Shown one piece after another: positions 37,980 through 47,647 of a stretch of 64,000 bases of DNA. This DNA is from Streptococcus shenyangsis (GTDB lineage Bacteria > Bacillota > Bacilli > Lactobacillales > Streptococcaceae). The notes below the pieces were generated by a model that ran no database searches, had not been told where the DNA came from, and saw only the letters and a list, made by a program, of their open reading frames with translations. The first letter of the stretch is position 1; every line of letters starts with the position of its first letter. The stretch is taken from the NCBI RefSeq assembly GCF_006385785.1, contig NZ_VFSH01000009.1, forward strand, positions 23,094 through 87,093, written 5' to 3'. The translations under genes were made by a program, and so were the position numbers.

Positions 37980-39062
37980 ATGTCTAAATTACAACAAATC
38001 GTAACATATCTTGAAACTGAAAAACTAGACGTCGCTGTCGTATCTGACCCCGTCACTATCAATTACCTCACTGGCTTTTACAGTGATCCTCATGAACGTC
38101 AAATGTTCCTCTTTATCCTAGCTGATCAGGAACCACTTCTGTTCGTTCCAGCCCTTGAGGTTGAGCGTGCAAGCAGCACCGTATCCTTCCCAGTTGTAGG
38201 CTATGTGGATTCTGAAAATCCATGGCAAAAAATGAAAGATGCTCTTCCACAGCACGACTTCAAACGTGTAGCTGTGGAGTTTGACAACCTCATTTTGACT
38301 AAATACCATGGCTTGAAATCAGTTTTTGAAACAGCTGAGTTTGACAACCTCACTCCTCGTATCCAACGCATGCGCCTCATCAAATCAGCTGATGAAGTGC
38401 AAAAAATGATGGTTGCAGGTCTCTATGCTGATAAGGCTGTTAAGGTTGGTTTTGATAATATTTCTCTTGATAAGACGGAGACAGATATTATCGCTCAAAT
38501 CGACTTTGCCATGAAACGTGAAGGCTATGAAATGAGCTTTGATACTATGGTCTTGACTGGTAATAATGCTGCAAATCCACACGGTATCCCAGCAGCAAAC
38601 AAGGTTGAAAATAATGCTCTTCTCCTCTTTGATCTTGGTGTTCTAGTCAACGGCTATGCGTCAGATATGACTCGTACAGTCGCAGTCGGCAAACCTGACC
38701 AATTCAAGAAAGACATTTATAACTTGACTCTTGAAGCTCAACAAGCTGCTCTTGACTTTATCAAACCAGGTGTGACTGCCCATGAAGTGGACCGCGCTGC
38801 CCGTGAGGTCATCGAAAAAGCTGGTTACGGCGAGTACTTCAACCACCGTCTCGGTCACGGTATCGGTATGGATGTCCACGAATTCCCATCTATCATGGAA
38901 GGAAACGACTTGGTTATCGAAGAAGGCATGTGCTTCTCTGTTGAACCAGGTATCTATATCCCTGGTAAAGTTGGTGTCCGTATCGAAGACTGCGGTGTTG
39001 TTACTAAGAATGGTTTTGACCTCTTTACAAAAACAAGCAAAGACTTGCTTTATTTTGATTAA
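37980..39062 (+). CDS. pepQ: Xaa-Pro dipeptidase (prolidase), M24 family
   Basis: A 360-aa metallopeptidase. The N-terminal creatinase-like domain (1-130) includes VSDPVTINYLTGFYSDPHERQ. The pita-bread catalytic domain has metal ligands Asp in LLFDLGVLVNGYASDMTRT near 218 and 229, His in HRLGHGIGMDVHEFP near 292, and two Glu in FSVEPGIY and VRIEDCGV near 320 and 334. It cleaves X-Pro dipeptides for peptide nutrition. GAAGGTAG lies before the ATG. Single gene with a bidirectional terminator downstream. Confidence 0.93.
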   Translation: MSKLQQIVTYLETEKLDVAVVSDPVTINYLTGFYSDPHERQMFLFILADQEPLLFVPALEVERASSTVSFPVVGYVDSENPWQKMKDALPQHDFKRVAVEFDNLILTKYHGLKSVFETAEFDNLTPRIQRMRLIKSADEVQKMMVAGLYADKAVKVGFDNISLDKTETDIIAQIDFAMKREGYEMSFDTMVLTGNNAANPHGIPAANKVENNALLLFDLGVLVNGYASDMTRTVAVGKPDQFKKDIYNLTLEAQQAALDFIKPGVTAHEVDRAAREVIEKAGYGEYFNHRLGHGIGMDVHEFPSIMEGNDLVIEEGMCFSVEPGIYIPGKVGVRIEDCGVVTKNGFDLFTKTSKDLLYFD

Positions 39063-39070
39063 ATTTATAC

Positions 39071-39101
39071 AAAAAAGTTAGCTCGAACAGCTAACTTTTT
39101 A
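39071..39101. terminator. Bidirectional terminator (pepQ / ECF operon)
   Basis: AAAAAGTTAGCT/AGCTAACTTTTT with a 5-nt loop between convergent genes. Confidence 0.9.
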
Positions 39102-39560
39102 CTTTATCTTCTTGATGCTTTGGTTCAAAATAAATCCGACAATCATCCCCACTGTATTTTGGAAAAAGTTGGGAAGAATTTCAGGTAGGGCTGCAGCCCA
39201 GCCATTCATCAAAGTAGAACCTAGGGCGTAACCCCCTACCATGGCAATCGTTGCTAAGATAAGGCCTAACCACTGAGTTTTTCCTTTAAATCCTGCGAAA
39301 AATCCCTGCAAGCCATGGTTGACCAAACTAAAGAACATCCACTGAGGATAGCCTGATAAGAGGTCAATCAAGAAACCTGCTAGTCCTCCGACTACAGCCC
39401 CTTCACGACTACCAAAGTAGAAGGCCGCAAAGAAGACACCAGCATCTAAAAGAGTTAGAATTCCTGTCGGTGTTGGAATTTTTAAGAAATAACCTAGAAC
39501 CACAGAAAGGGCGGTTAAGAGGGATACAAGGGCGATTTTAGTTGTTTTGGTTTGCTTCAT
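39099..39560 (-). CDS. ECF transporter substrate-binding S component
   Basis: A 153-aa membrane protein with about six hydrophobic segments. The N-terminal [20 protein letters not shown] and the loop GFLIDLLSGYPQWMF are typical of ECF S components. The last gene of truA-kinase-S component, overlapping the kinase gene by 23 nt. Context with a PdxK/ThiD-like kinase suggests a B6 vitamer or thiamine-precursor substrate, imported by the shared EcfAAT module encoded elsewhere. Substrate is inferred only. Confidence 0.8.
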   Translation of the reverse strand: MKQTKTTKIALVSLLTALSVVLGYFLKIPTPTGILTLLDAGVFFAAFYFGSREGAVVGGLAGFLIDLLSGYPQWMFFSLVNHGLQGFFAGFKGKTQWLGLILATIAMVGGYALGSTLMNGWAAALPEILPNFFQNTVGMIVGFILNQSIKKIK

Positions 39561-40311
39561 ATTGTCTTACTCCATACTGATCTGCTTGTGCAATGGCACG
39601 ATAAACGAAAGCCTTAGAACTTTCTACTGCTGGTAAAAGTTCAGCACCTTTAACCAAGTGACTGGCAATGCTAGAGGCAAAGGTACAACCTGCACCAGCA
39701 TTTTGCCCTTGGATGACAGGATTTTCTAGGACTGTAAAGGTTTGTCCATCATAAAAGACATCCACAGCCTTGTCCTGACTAAGGCGATTGCCTCCCTTGA
39801 TAATAACTGCTGGCGCGCCTAAATCATGCAATTTCTGCGCTACAGTTTTCATGTCTTCCAAGCTTTTGATTTCTTGACCAGCCAATAATTCTGCTTCAGG
39901 AAGATTAGGCGTAATCACACTGACATAAGGGAAAAAGCGAATCAACTCTTGGCAGAGTTCACTGACTGCTACGTCGTGCGTTTCCTTGCAGACCAAGACA
40001 GGATCCAATACCACAGGCACTCCTGGGCGCTGCTTGATAAAGTCCAGTGCCTTCTCAGCCACACTGACAGTTGGTAGAAGACCAATCTTAATCCCTGCAA
40101 ATTCCACATCACGCAAACTATCTAATTCATGTTGAAAAATGGCATCGTCAGTTGGAAAGACTTCGAATCCCTTTTCTGTCAAGGCTGTCAAGCAAGTCAC
40201 TGCTACAAAGCCATGCAAGCCGTTCAAAGTATAGGTAGCCAAATCTGCTGATAAACCACCACCACTAAAAATATCATTCCCAGAAAGTGCTAAAATACGA
40301 TTATTCTTCAT
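39538..40311 (-). CDS. pdxK: ThiD/PdxK-like kinase (pyridoxine or hydroxymethylpyrimidine kinase)
   Basis: A 257-aa ribokinase-fold kinase. N-terminal [16 protein letters not shown] binds substrate, [11 protein letters not shown] near 122 and [11 protein letters not shown] near 155 are ThiD-family motifs, and [18 protein letters not shown] near 210 carries the catalytic region (GAGCTF in place of the more usual GTGCTL). PdxK-type enzymes of Firmicutes belong to this ThiD-like group, and no thiamine genes are nearby, so pyridoxal kinase is more likely. Overlaps truA and the S component, so the three genes are coupled. Confidence 0.8.
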   Translation of the reverse strand: MKNNRILALSGNDIFSGGGLSADLATYTLNGLHGFVAVTCLTALTEKGFEVFPTDDAIFQHELDSLRDVEFAGIKIGLLPTVSVAEKALDFIKQRPGVPVVLDPVLVCKETHDVAVSELCQELIRFFPYVSVITPNLPEAELLAGQEIKSLEDMKTVAQKLHDLGAPAVIIKGGNRLSQDKAVDVFYDGQTFTVLENPVIQGQNAGAGCTFASSIASHLVKGAELLPAVESSKAFVYRAIAQADQYGVRQYEANQNN

Positions 40312-41050
40312 AACGAATCTCCTTTAAATACAAACCATTTGGTGCTGCAGTGGGACCTGCAAGTTGCCTGTCCTTTTTCTCCAAGATGAGGTCAATCTGC
40401 TCTACTGGCATACGGTTGTTTCCGATTTTGAGCAGTGTCCCCACCATATTGCGAATCTGCTTATACAAGAAGCCATTTCCTGAAAAGGTAAAGGTCAAAA
40501 ATTGTCCTGTCTCATCAACCCTGAGACTAGCTTCTGTGATGGTGCGAACCTTATCCTCCACACTGGTTCCAGATGCTGTAAAGCCTGTAAAATCATGTAT
40601 TCCCTCTAACTTTTTGATTGCCATCTGCATCCGTTCCACATCAAGCGGATAGGGAAAGTGAGTAGCATAGTGACGACGCATAGGATTTTTGGGACGGCCC
40701 CTATCTACGATAAACTCATAGGTCTTGCTATGCTTGGCATAACGGCAATGAAAATCATCCTCCACTAGCTCAATAGAAATCACATCAATATCTTCAGGGG
40801 ACTGGGTGTCCAAGGCAAAGCGAAGTTTTTCCTCATCCATCTGGTAGGGCAAGTCAAAATGAATAACCTGTCCCAGGGCATGAACACCACTATCTGTCCT
40901 ACCAGCACCGTGAACAGTAATGGCTTGCCCTTTATTTAACCTGGTCAAGGTTTTTTCAATTTCTTCCTGAACGCTACGCGCATGAGGCTGGCGCTGAAAA
41001 CCAGCAAAGGCGTAACCATCATAGGAAATAGTTGCTTTATATCTTGTCAT
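40301..41050 (-). CDS. truA: tRNA pseudouridine(38-40) synthase TruA
   Basis: A 249-aa TruA. The catalytic Asp is in [19 protein letters not shown] near residue 52, with [13 protein letters not shown] at the N-terminus and [20 protein letters not shown] near 188. It modifies the anticodon arm of many tRNAs. First gene of the truA-kinase-S component operon, overlapping the kinase by 11 nt. Confidence 0.95.
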   Translation of the reverse strand: MTRYKATISYDGYAFAGFQRQPHARSVQEEIEKTLTRLNKGQAITVHGAGRTDSGVHALGQVIHFDLPYQMDEEKLRFALDTQSPEDIDVISIELVEDDFHCRYAKHSKTYEFIVDRGRPKNPMRRHYATHFPYPLDVERMQMAIKKLEGIHDFTGFTASGTSVEDKVRTITEASLRVDETGQFLTFTFSGNGFLYKQIRNMVGTLLKIGNNRMPVEQIDLILEKKDRQLAGPTAAPNGLYLKEIRYEE

Positions 41051-41122
41051 GACTTCTATTGTATCAAGAAATTAGTCTGGAGACAAGATTCTAAAACAAA
41101 TACTGTCTGGGTATAAAAATCT

Positions 41123-41285
41123 CATACTCTTCGAAAATCTCTTCAAACTACGTCAGCTTCACCTTGCCGTAGATATCATAGGTATAGGTAACTGACTTCG
41201 TCAGTCTTATCTACAACCTCAAGACAGTGTTTTGAGCAACCTGCGGCTATCTTTCTAGTTTGCTATTTGATTTTCATTGAGTATC
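41123..41285 (-). repeat. BOX element 4 (A-B-C)
   Basis: Reversed BOX with one boxB (CTCAAGACAGTGTTTTGAG), lying between truA (upstream) and an MFS gene; ends TTTTCATTGAGTATC. Confidence 0.85.
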
Positions 41286-41310
41286 AAAAGAAAAACTTAG
41301 GAAACCAATC

Positions 41311-42462
41311 CTAAGCTCTCTTTTGAAGTAGGTACATGACAAAGATAGAGGTTACAATCAACCATGATCCTAAAATGGCAAAGACGAGCATGCCATTGTG
41401 AGTTAGTAAGCCAATTGCACTTAGAACGAATGGTGTCGTAAAGGCTCCAAAACTACAGCCTAATACAGCAAATGAAGTTGCTTGATTGAGGAGTTTAGCT
41501 GGAATTCTTTCAGAGACAAGTTGAAAGACCGTCGTCAAGGCTACACTGTAGGCAAAACCAGCCAGAATGCTTCCTGCCACTACCACCCACAAGGATGGAG
41601 AGAGAGCAATCACGATTTGCCCTAAGCCGAAGGCAATACCAGACCAGAGGAGCAGTTTCTCTTTAAAGATAGAAATCAAGAAAGAAAAACTCACACCAGC
41701 CACAATCCCGATCAACTGCATGACACTAAGTACAAAACTAGATAACTGTGCATCTCCAAGTCCTCTTTCCACCATCAAACTTGGAATACGGATGGTAATA
41801 GCTGTATTGGTACAAACTACAACCGCTGCTTCAATAGCTAGGATAAAAATCAAGCCTTTCATTTCCCTAGTTAAGCGACTTGCTTCCTTCTCCTTTTTCT
41901 TGACTTCTTTCTTTTCCTTTCCATAAGGGACAAAGAGCAGATAAAGGGTCAGCACCAAAAATCCAGCACTATAGGCTAAGAAAGTAGCTGTCCAACCAAA
42001 GGCCAACAACTGGCCGACTGCCAAGGTAATGAGAGAGGCCCCAACGACCTCTGCAGAACCGCGTAGCCCTAACATCTGAATCCGCGTTTTTCCTTGATAA
42101 CGTTCACTGATAATAGAAATGGCCTTAGCATTGATCATTCCAACACCTAAACCAAAAAGAATCCGTGTTCCAAAGACAAAGGGGTAGGCTTGATACCAAA
42201 AGGGTGCTGTTCCACTCAGTGATAAAATCAGCAAGCCCAAACTAATCTGTAATCGCTCAGGAAATATTTTTTCTAAGAAACCATTTAGTAGTAACATAAT
42301 CATGATCCCAAAGGATGGCAAGCTCGCCAAGAGCTCAATTTGTTCCTTAGGATAACCTTGATAATAGTCAAACATGGCTGGCAGGGCACTCGAGATGGAA
42401 AAGGACGTAATCAAAACGAGGGAGAGAGCCAAAATACTGGCCCGTTCTAAAAATTGTTTCAT
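41311..42462 (-). CDS. Major facilitator superfamily transporter (CynX-like)
   Basis: A 383-aa permease with about 12 membrane segments, a basic central loop (KEKKEVKKKEKEASRLTREM) and the A-like motif segment FLEKIFPERLQISLG. It resembles cyanate/MFS permeases of streptococci with no proven substrate. It stands alone between two BOX elements. Confidence 0.85.
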   Translation of the reverse strand: MKQFLERASILALSLVLITSFSISSALPAMFDYYQGYPKEQIELLASLPSFGIMIMLLLNGFLEKIFPERLQISLGLLILSLSGTAPFWYQAYPFVFGTRILFGLGVGMINAKAISIISERYQGKTRIQMLGLRGSAEVVGASLITLAVGQLLAFGWTATFLAYSAGFLVLTLYLLFVPYGKEKKEVKKKEKEASRLTREMKGLIFILAIEAAVVVCTNTAITIRIPSLMVERGLGDAQLSSFVLSVMQLIGIVAGVSFSFLISIFKEKLLLWSGIAFGLGQIVIALSPSLWVVVAGSILAGFAYSVALTTVFQLVSERIPAKLLNQATSFAVLGCSFGAFTTPFVLSAIGLLTHNGMLVFAILGSWLIVTSIFVMYLLQKRA

Positions 42463-42584
42463 GAAATCTCTTTCTATATTTTCTCTTAATCTTCTACTCT
42501 TTTAAGAATTATAAAGCAAGAAAAGAAGAAGTCCCATTGGTTTGTAGACTCCTTCTTAAACTCGAAAATGAATCCCTTGTATCT

Positions 42585-42782
42585 TATACTCAATGAAAAT
42601 CAAAGAGCAAACTAGGAAGCTAGCCGTAGGTTGCTCAAAGCACTACTTTGAGGTTGTAGATAGAACTGACGAAGTCAGCTCAAAACATAGTTTTGAGGTT
42701 GTAGATGAAACTGACGAAGTCAGTAACATATATACGGCAAGGCGAATCTGACGTGGTTTGAATTTTATTTTCAAAGAGTATT
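42585..42782 (+). repeat. BOX element 5 (A-B-B-C)
   Basis: Forward BOX with two boxB copies (GACGAAGTCAG appears twice) and a boxC ending TTTTCAAAGAGTATTA. The last bases TTA are shared with the stop codon of the gene at 42781-43410. Confidence 0.85.
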
Positions 42783-43410
42783 AGGATGACCTTCTCTTGA
42801 TTTGCTTGATAAAGTAGAAGATAAATCCTGCCACCATATAGGCAACAAAGATAATCAGACACCACTTAAACACGACATCCCAACCCTTGTTCACATTCAA
42901 AAAGAAGTAAGGGAAAGGACTGACCTTAGAATTAGGAATGTCTAATTTCAGTACCAAGCCATTAAAAAGAGCAAAAATCATATACAGCAAGGGTAAAATC
43001 GTCCACACAACTGGATCCCAGATTTTGTATTGACCCTGTTTATCAAAAAAGAGGGTATCTGCTAAAAACCAGAGGGGAACGATATAGTGGCAAAGGAAAT
43101 TTTCTAGAGTATAAAAATTAGTCGCAATAGGCGCTAAAAGGAAATGGTAAATCACACAGGTAATCATGATACTCATGGTGACTCCACCTTTTAAGCGCAA
43201 GAGACTTGACCTTTGCCAGTTTTCACCTAAACGGCTCATAACCTTTAGAAGATAGAGCGTAAAAATCGCTACTAAGAGGTTAGACAGAACCGTATAATAG
43301 AGAAGCATCCCAAATCCACCATGCTTGGCAATTTCAAGATAAACTCCCGTAAAAGCCGCTAGAAACAAGAAGATACGGCTATAAAATACAAGTTTATAGT
43401 GCTTTGACAT
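42781..43410 (-). CDS. Pr6Pr-family integral membrane protein
   Basis: A 209-aa protein with six likely membrane segments (about 7-25, 31-53, 73-95, 105-120, 132-150, 178-200). It matches the Pr6Pr six-helix family; function unknown. The stop codon TAA (42783-42781) falls on the end of BOX element 5, so the C-terminus (KRRSS) may have been set by the insertion. It follows phnA by 2 nt and is likely co-transcribed with it. Confidence 0.8.
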   Translation of the reverse strand: MSKHYKLVFYSRIFLFLAAFTGVYLEIAKHGGFGMLLYYTVLSNLLVAIFTLYLLKVMSRLGENWQRSSLLRLKGGVTMSIMITCVIYHFLLAPIATNFYTLENFLCHYIVPLWFLADTLFFDKQGQYKIWDPVVWTILPLLYMIFALFNGLVLKLDIPNSKVSPFPYFFLNVNKGWDVVFKWCLIIFVAYMVAGFIFYFIKQIKRRSS

Positions 43411-43412
43411 GC

Positions 43413-43751
43413 TTAAATTTTCTTCACAAACTCTGATTTGAGTTTCATTGCACCAAAACCATCAATTTTACAATCAATATTGTGGTCACCTTCCACGATG
43501 CGGATATTTTTTACGCGCGTCCCTTGTTTCAAATCTTTTGGCGCACCTTTTACTTTCAAGTCCTTGATGAGGGTTACAGTATCACCGTCAGCCAATTTAT
43601 TCCCGTTGGCATCGATCGCAACAATACCCTCTTCTACATCTGCAACTTCAGCAGGATTCCACTCATGAGCACACTCTGGGCAAACCAGTAGGGCACCGTC
43701 TTCGTAGACATACTCTGAGTTACATTTTGGGCAATTTGGTAAGTTATTCAT
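43413..43751 (-). CDS. phnA: PhnA/YjdM-family zinc-ribbon protein
   Basis: A 112-aa protein with an N-terminal zinc ribbon (CPKCNSE and CPECAHEW, residues 7-31) and a C-terminal PhnA domain ([23 protein letters not shown]). Despite the name, most PhnA/YjdM proteins are not phosphonate enzymes and their role is unclear. AAGGAGAAACC precedes the ATG. Confidence 0.9.
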   Translation of the reverse strand: MNNLPNCPKCNSEYVYEDGALLVCPECAHEWNPAEVADVEEGIVAIDANGNKLADGDTVTLIKDLKVKGAPKDLKQGTRVKNIRIVEGDHNIDCKIDGFGAMKLKSEFVKKI

Positions 43752-43845
43752 GGTTTCTCCTTATCATCATTCACTATTCTTTGAAAATCAAAATTTCTCG
43801 AACAGCAACTATTATACCCTAAATTCAACATTTTGACAAATTTAG

Positions 43846-43875
43846 AAAAAAACCGATATCAATCTATCGGCTTTT
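43846..43875 (-). terminator. cmk terminator
   Basis: CCGATA/TATCGG hairpin with T run on the minus strand just after the cmk stop. Confidence 0.8.
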
Positions 43876-43881
43876 CTATAT

Positions 43882-44553
43882 TTACATTCTTTTTTCAGCT
43901 TCTGCTTTAATTTTTTCAACTACTTCTTGAATGTTCAAACCAGTTGTATCAAGGTAGACAGCGTCCTCAGCTTGTTTGAGAGGCGAAGTCTCACGATGAC
44001 TATCCTTATAGTCACGCGCAGCAATTTCTTCTTTTAGGGTTTCAAGGTCTGTCTCAATTCCCTTGGCGATATTTTCCCTATAACGACGATCTGCTCTCTC
44101 ATCGACAGAAGCTACTAGGAAAATTTTCAATTCTGCTTGTGGCAATACAACAGTTCCAATATCACGACCATCCATGACAATCCCACCTTGCTGGGCGATC
44201 TCTTGTTGGAGAGAAACTAGTTTCTCACGAACTTCAGGAATTGCCGCAATAGCAGAAACATGGTTGGTCACTTCATTTTCACGGATAGGATGGGTAATAT
44301 CCACATCCCCTACAAAGACAAGCTGTTCTCCAGTTTCTGAACGCCCAAAGCTGATTGGATGCTGGTCCAATAAGTCTAAGAGTTCTTCAACTTGTTCAAC
44401 TACTAATTGGTTCCTGAGAGCCATGTAGGTCGCTGCACGATACATAGCACCTGTATCTAGATAGGTGTATCCAAAATCCTTGGCAATAATCTTTGCGACC
44501 GTACTCTTGCCACTTGAAGCAGGACCGTCAATAGCAATTTGAATTGTTTTCAT
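43882..44553 (-). CDS. cmk: (d)CMP kinase
   Basis: A 223-aa nucleotide kinase. P-loop [14 protein letters not shown] at 8-21, [11 protein letters not shown] near 35, [14 protein letters not shown] near 128, and the C-terminal arginine-rich lid RADRRYRE near 155. It phosphorylates CMP and dCMP. GGAGCC precedes the ATG, and the LysM gene ends 8 nt upstream. Confidence 0.96.
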   Translation of the reverse strand: MKTIQIAIDGPASSGKSTVAKIIAKDFGYTYLDTGAMYRAATYMALRNQLVVEQVEELLDLLDQHPISFGRSETGEQLVFVGDVDITHPIRENEVTNHVSAIAAIPEVREKLVSLQQEIAQQGGIVMDGRDIGTVVLPQAELKIFLVASVDERADRRYRENIAKGIETDLETLKEEIAARDYKDSHRETSPLKQAEDAVYLDTTGLNIQEVVEKIKAEAEKRM

Positions 44554-44561
44554 ATCGGCTC

Positions 44562-45044
44562 CTATTTTATTTTTATAACATCACCTGGATTAGCAAACCA
44601 AGATCCTGTAGCCATATGTCCAGGATTCAAGGCCTCTAACTGAGCAATCGAGATACCTGCACGAGCTGCAATGGCTGCTTCTCCTTCTCCAGCCAAAACT
44701 TTTGTAGTTCCTTCTGGATCTGTTGGATGTTCTGAGCTACTAGATGACTCTTCCTTATCCTCTGAACTAGAAGATGCCTGTTCTGAACTACTAGAAGATG
44801 AAATCTGTACTACATTTGCATCAGAATCGTGAAAATCTTTTAAAGCTACTGTGCGATTACTCCCACCCGATGACAGATAGATCAGAACAATAATCATCAC
44901 CACCACAATTACAAAGAAAATACTAGCTAAAATAGTCAAGATACGATTCGCTATAACTCCACCACCCTGTGATTTCGAACGACGGCCTGATCTTGTTTCT
45001 TCTTGATTTTCATAAATATCTTCTTGCCACGGTTCTTTTGCCAT
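44562..45044 (-). CDS. Membrane-anchored LysM-domain protein
   Basis: A 160-aa protein: basic cytoplasmic N-terminus (about 1-32), one membrane helix (34-58), a serine/glutamate-rich linker ([17 protein letters not shown]), and a C-terminal LysM-like domain (about 110-158: [17 protein letters not shown] and [17 protein letters not shown]). It likely tethers to peptidoglycan from the membrane. Co-directional with cmk; the ferredoxin gene starts 45 bp away on the other strand. Confidence 0.8.
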   Translation of the reverse strand: MAKEPWQEDIYENQEETRSGRRSKSQGGGVIANRILTILASIFFVIVVVMIIVLIYLSSGGSNRTVALKDFHDSDANVVQISSSSSSEQASSSSEDKEESSSSSEHPTDPEGTTKVLAGEGEAAIAARAGISIAQLEALNPGHMATGSWFANPGDVIKIK

Positions 45045-45054
45045 ACCTTACTCC

Positions 45055-45083
45055 TTGTTTTTTTTGACTTTTCTTATTACAAT
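45055..45083 (+). promoter_or_regulatory. Promoter of the ferredoxin gene
   Basis: TTGTTT (45055-45060), 17-nt spacer, TACAAT (45078-45083). The ATG is at 45090, so the mRNA is probably leaderless. Confidence 0.55.
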
Positions 45084-45089
45084 ATAAAT

Positions 45090-45293
45090 ATGAAAATCAC
45101 ACTTATACCTGAACGCTGCATTGCCTGTGGGCTTTGCCAAACTTATTCTGATTTATTTGATTACCACGATAATGGAATCGTGCGCTTTTACGATGACCCT
45201 GACCAACTAGAAAAAGAAATTTCTCCTAGCCAGGATGTCATAGAAGCTATTAGAAACTGTCCGACACGTGCCTTGATTAAAGATCAACACTAA
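45090..45293 (+). CDS. Ferredoxin, single [4Fe-4S] type
   Basis: A 67-aa acidic protein. Cysteines in RCIACGLCQTYSD (residues 9-21) plus NCPTRAL near the C-terminus supply four ligands for one [4Fe-4S] cluster, with an acidic surface (DDPDQLEKE). A longer frame exists upstream, but the ATG at 45090 sits 7 nt after a -10 and matches the family N-terminus MKITLIPERCIACG. A small electron carrier; its partner is not evident here. Confidence 0.88.
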   Translation: MKITLIPERCIACGLCQTYSDLFDYHDNGIVRFYDDPDQLEKEISPSQDVIEAIRNCPTRALIKDQH

Positions 45294-45356
45294 TCTTTCA
45301 TAGTAAATTGACAAGAACGTTTCACTCTTTCTAGTTTAGCATATTTCCATGTAAAA

Positions 45357-46322
45357 TTATAGTCTTTTCACTTTATTTTTTTCTGTAAAATCAGGAAGGT
45401 CACTTTTTTCTTTGATAAGATAAAGTGGTCTTTTTTTAGTCTCTAGATAAATCTTACTGATGTACTTGCCAAGAATCCCAATGGTCAGGAGTTGAATTCC
45501 CCCAAGAAAGAGAATGACCGCCATCAGAGAGGTCCAACCTGATGTCGGATTGCCCAAAATAAGAGTCCGAACCACAACAAAAAAGGTCATAAGCAAAGAA
45601 ATAAAACAAGATAGGAGACCAGCTACGAAGGCTATAATCAAGGGAAAATCTGAAAAATTAACAATCCCTTCAATAGAGTAGAAAAAGAGTTGCCTAAAAC
45701 TCCAACTGGTCTTGCCAGCCTGCCTTTCGATATTTGGATAGTCCAGATAATGGGTTTTAAAACCGACCCAGGCAAATAGTCCCTTAGAAAAACGATTGGA
45801 CTCGGTCAAGCTTAAAATGGCATCGACTACAGACCTTCTCATCATGCGAAAATCACGGACACCTGATGGCAGGGCTACTGGGCTGATTTTTTGCATAAGG
45901 CGGTAAAAGAGATTAGCACAGAAACTGCGAAAGAAGGGTTCTCCTTCTCGACTGGTTCTCCGTGTTCCAACACAGTCCAAGTCTGCATTTTGGTCTAGTA
46001 AAGCTTTCATCTCAAGCAACATACTAGGAGGATCTTGGAGGTCTGCATCCATCACCACCACCAAATCTCCTGTCGCATATTGCAAACCTGCATGGAGGGC
46101 TGCTTCTTTTCCAAAATTTCGAGAGAAAGAAATATAATGTACTGCCGGATTTTGTTCCCGATAGGCCTTTAAGAGTTCCAAGGTTCCATCACTTGATCCA
46201 TCGTCGACAAAGACATACTCGATTTCTGTTTCCAAATCTGGAAGTAAAGCTTCCAAAGCCTGATAAAAAAGAGGAAGTACTTCCTCTTCGTTTAAACAGG
46301 GGACAATGATTGACATCACCAT
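45357..46322 (-). CDS. Family 2 glycosyltransferase with two C-terminal membrane segments (GtrB/DPM1-like)
   Basis: A 321-aa protein. GT2 N-terminus SIIVPCLNEEEVLP, DDGSSDGT near 45, the metal site VVMDADLQDPPSML near 95, and SNRFSKGLFAWVGF near 190. Two membrane helices follow (about 230-255 and 265-290). Enzymes of this type transfer a sugar to undecaprenyl phosphate. The start is the ATG 1 nt after the galE stop (or the ATG 6 nt further in). Coupled to galE, which makes UDP-galactose/UDP-glucose, so it may use a galE-derived nucleotide sugar. Confidence 0.87.
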   Translation of the reverse strand: MVMSIIVPCLNEEEVLPLFYQALEALLPDLETEIEYVFVDDGSSDGTLELLKAYREQNPAVHYISFSRNFGKEAALHAGLQYATGDLVVVMDADLQDPPSMLLEMKALLDQNADLDCVGTRRTSREGEPFFRSFCANLFYRLMQKISPVALPSGVRDFRMMRRSVVDAILSLTESNRFSKGLFAWVGFKTHYLDYPNIERQAGKTSWSFRQLFFYSIEGIVNFSDFPLIIAFVAGLLSCFISLLMTFFVVVRTLILGNPTSGWTSLMAVILFLGGIQLLTIGILGKYISKIYLETKKRPLYLIKEKSDLPDFTEKNKVKRL

Positions 46323-46323
46323 C

Positions 46324-47343
46324 TTAGTCTTCAAATCCATTTGGATGCTTGCTTTGCCAACGCCATGCATCTTCACACATTTGGGTGATGCCGAGTTCTG
46401 CTTCCCAGCCCAATTCTGCTTTGGCTTTTGCAGGATCTGAATAGCAGGCTGCGATATCCCCTGGGCGACGGTCTACGATGCGGTAAGGAATTGGACGTCC
46501 CACTGCTTTTTCCATATTTTGGATAATTTCAAGAACTGAGTAGCCTTTACCTGTTCCAAGGTTATAAACGTTTAGACCTGAACCTTTTTGGATTTTTTTC
46601 AGAGCTGCGACGTGACCTTTAGCCAAATCGACAACGTGGATATAGTCACGAACACCAGTTCCATCTTCCGTATCGTAATCGTCTCCAAACACTTGCACTT
46701 GCTCTAATTTCCCAACGGCTACTTGAGTTACATATGGCAAAAGGTTATTTGGAATACCGTTTGGATTTTCTCCCAAATCACCACTCTCATGGGCTCCGAT
46801 TGGGTTAAAGTAACGAAGTAAGACCACATTCCATTCTGAGTCTGCCTTGTAGATATCCGTCAAAATTTCCTCTAGCATAAGCTTAGTACGGCCGTATGGA
46901 TTGGTCACTGAAAGTGGGAAATCTTCCAAGATGGGTACTGTGTGCGGATCTCCGTAAACTGTCGCAGAAGAACTGAAAATGATGTTTTTACAGTTGTTTT
47001 CTTCCATTACCTTCAAAAGACTAACAGTCCCAGCAATATTGTTGTCATAGTAGGCAAGAGGAATACGGGTAGATTCACCGACAGCCTTCAAGCCAGCGAA
47101 GTGAATGACCCCTGTTGGTTCTTCTTGCTTGAAAATATCTCTGAGGGTATCTGTGTCTCGAATATCTGCCTCATAGAAAGGCACTTCAACTCCTGTAATT
47201 CTCTCAACAACTTCTAAACTTTTACGATTGCTGTTGACAAGGTTATCCACCACAACAACCTGATGACCTGCTTGGATTAACTCAATAACTGTGTGAGTTC
47301 CAATAAAACCTGCCCCACCCGTTACCAAAATCTTTTCTTGCAT
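46324..47343 (-). CDS. galE: UDP-glucose 4-epimerase
   Basis: A 339-aa SDR epimerase. NAD site VTGGAGFIGTHTV at 7-19, catalytic Ser-Ser-Ala-Thr in IFSSSATVYGDP near 122, YxxxK in NPYGRTKLML near 150, and RYFNPIGAHESGDLGE near 178. It interconverts UDP-glucose and UDP-galactose. Followed directly by the glycosyltransferase gene. Confidence 0.96.
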   Translation of the reverse strand: MQEKILVTGGAGFIGTHTVIELIQAGHQVVVVDNLVNSNRKSLEVVERITGVEVPFYEADIRDTDTLRDIFKQEEPTGVIHFAGLKAVGESTRIPLAYYDNNIAGTVSLLKVMEENNCKNIIFSSSATVYGDPHTVPILEDFPLSVTNPYGRTKLMLEEILTDIYKADSEWNVVLLRYFNPIGAHESGDLGENPNGIPNNLLPYVTQVAVGKLEQVQVFGDDYDTEDGTGVRDYIHVVDLAKGHVAALKKIQKGSGLNVYNLGTGKGYSVLEIIQNMEKAVGRPIPYRIVDRRPGDIAACYSDPAKAKAELGWEAELGITQMCEDAWRWQSKHPNGFED

Positions 47344-47446
47344 CTTCTTTCCTCGATTCTCGGATTATTTTTTCTTATTTTACCATTTTTGATAGGGAAT
47401 GTCATTTGCCATCCTAGAGGGGAGACTAAAATTCCAGTAAAATGCT

Positions 47447-47647
47447 TATACTCTTCGAAAATCTCTTCAAACCACTTCAATGTCGCCTGCCATAGGTTGG
47501 TATGGTTACTGACTTCGTCAGTTCTATCCACAACCTCAAAACAGTGTTTTGAGCTGACTTCACCAGCTCTATCTACAACCTCAAAACAGTGTTTTGAGCA
47601 GCCTGCGGCTAGTTTCCTAGTTTGTTCTTTGATTTTCATTGAGTATT
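47447..47647 (-). repeat. BOX element 6 (A-B-B-C)
   Basis: Reversed BOX with two boxB copies (CTCAAAACAGTGTTTTGAG appears twice) between galE and the FAD oxidoreductase gene; its boxA end contributes to the stop codon of the latter. Confidence 0.85.
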
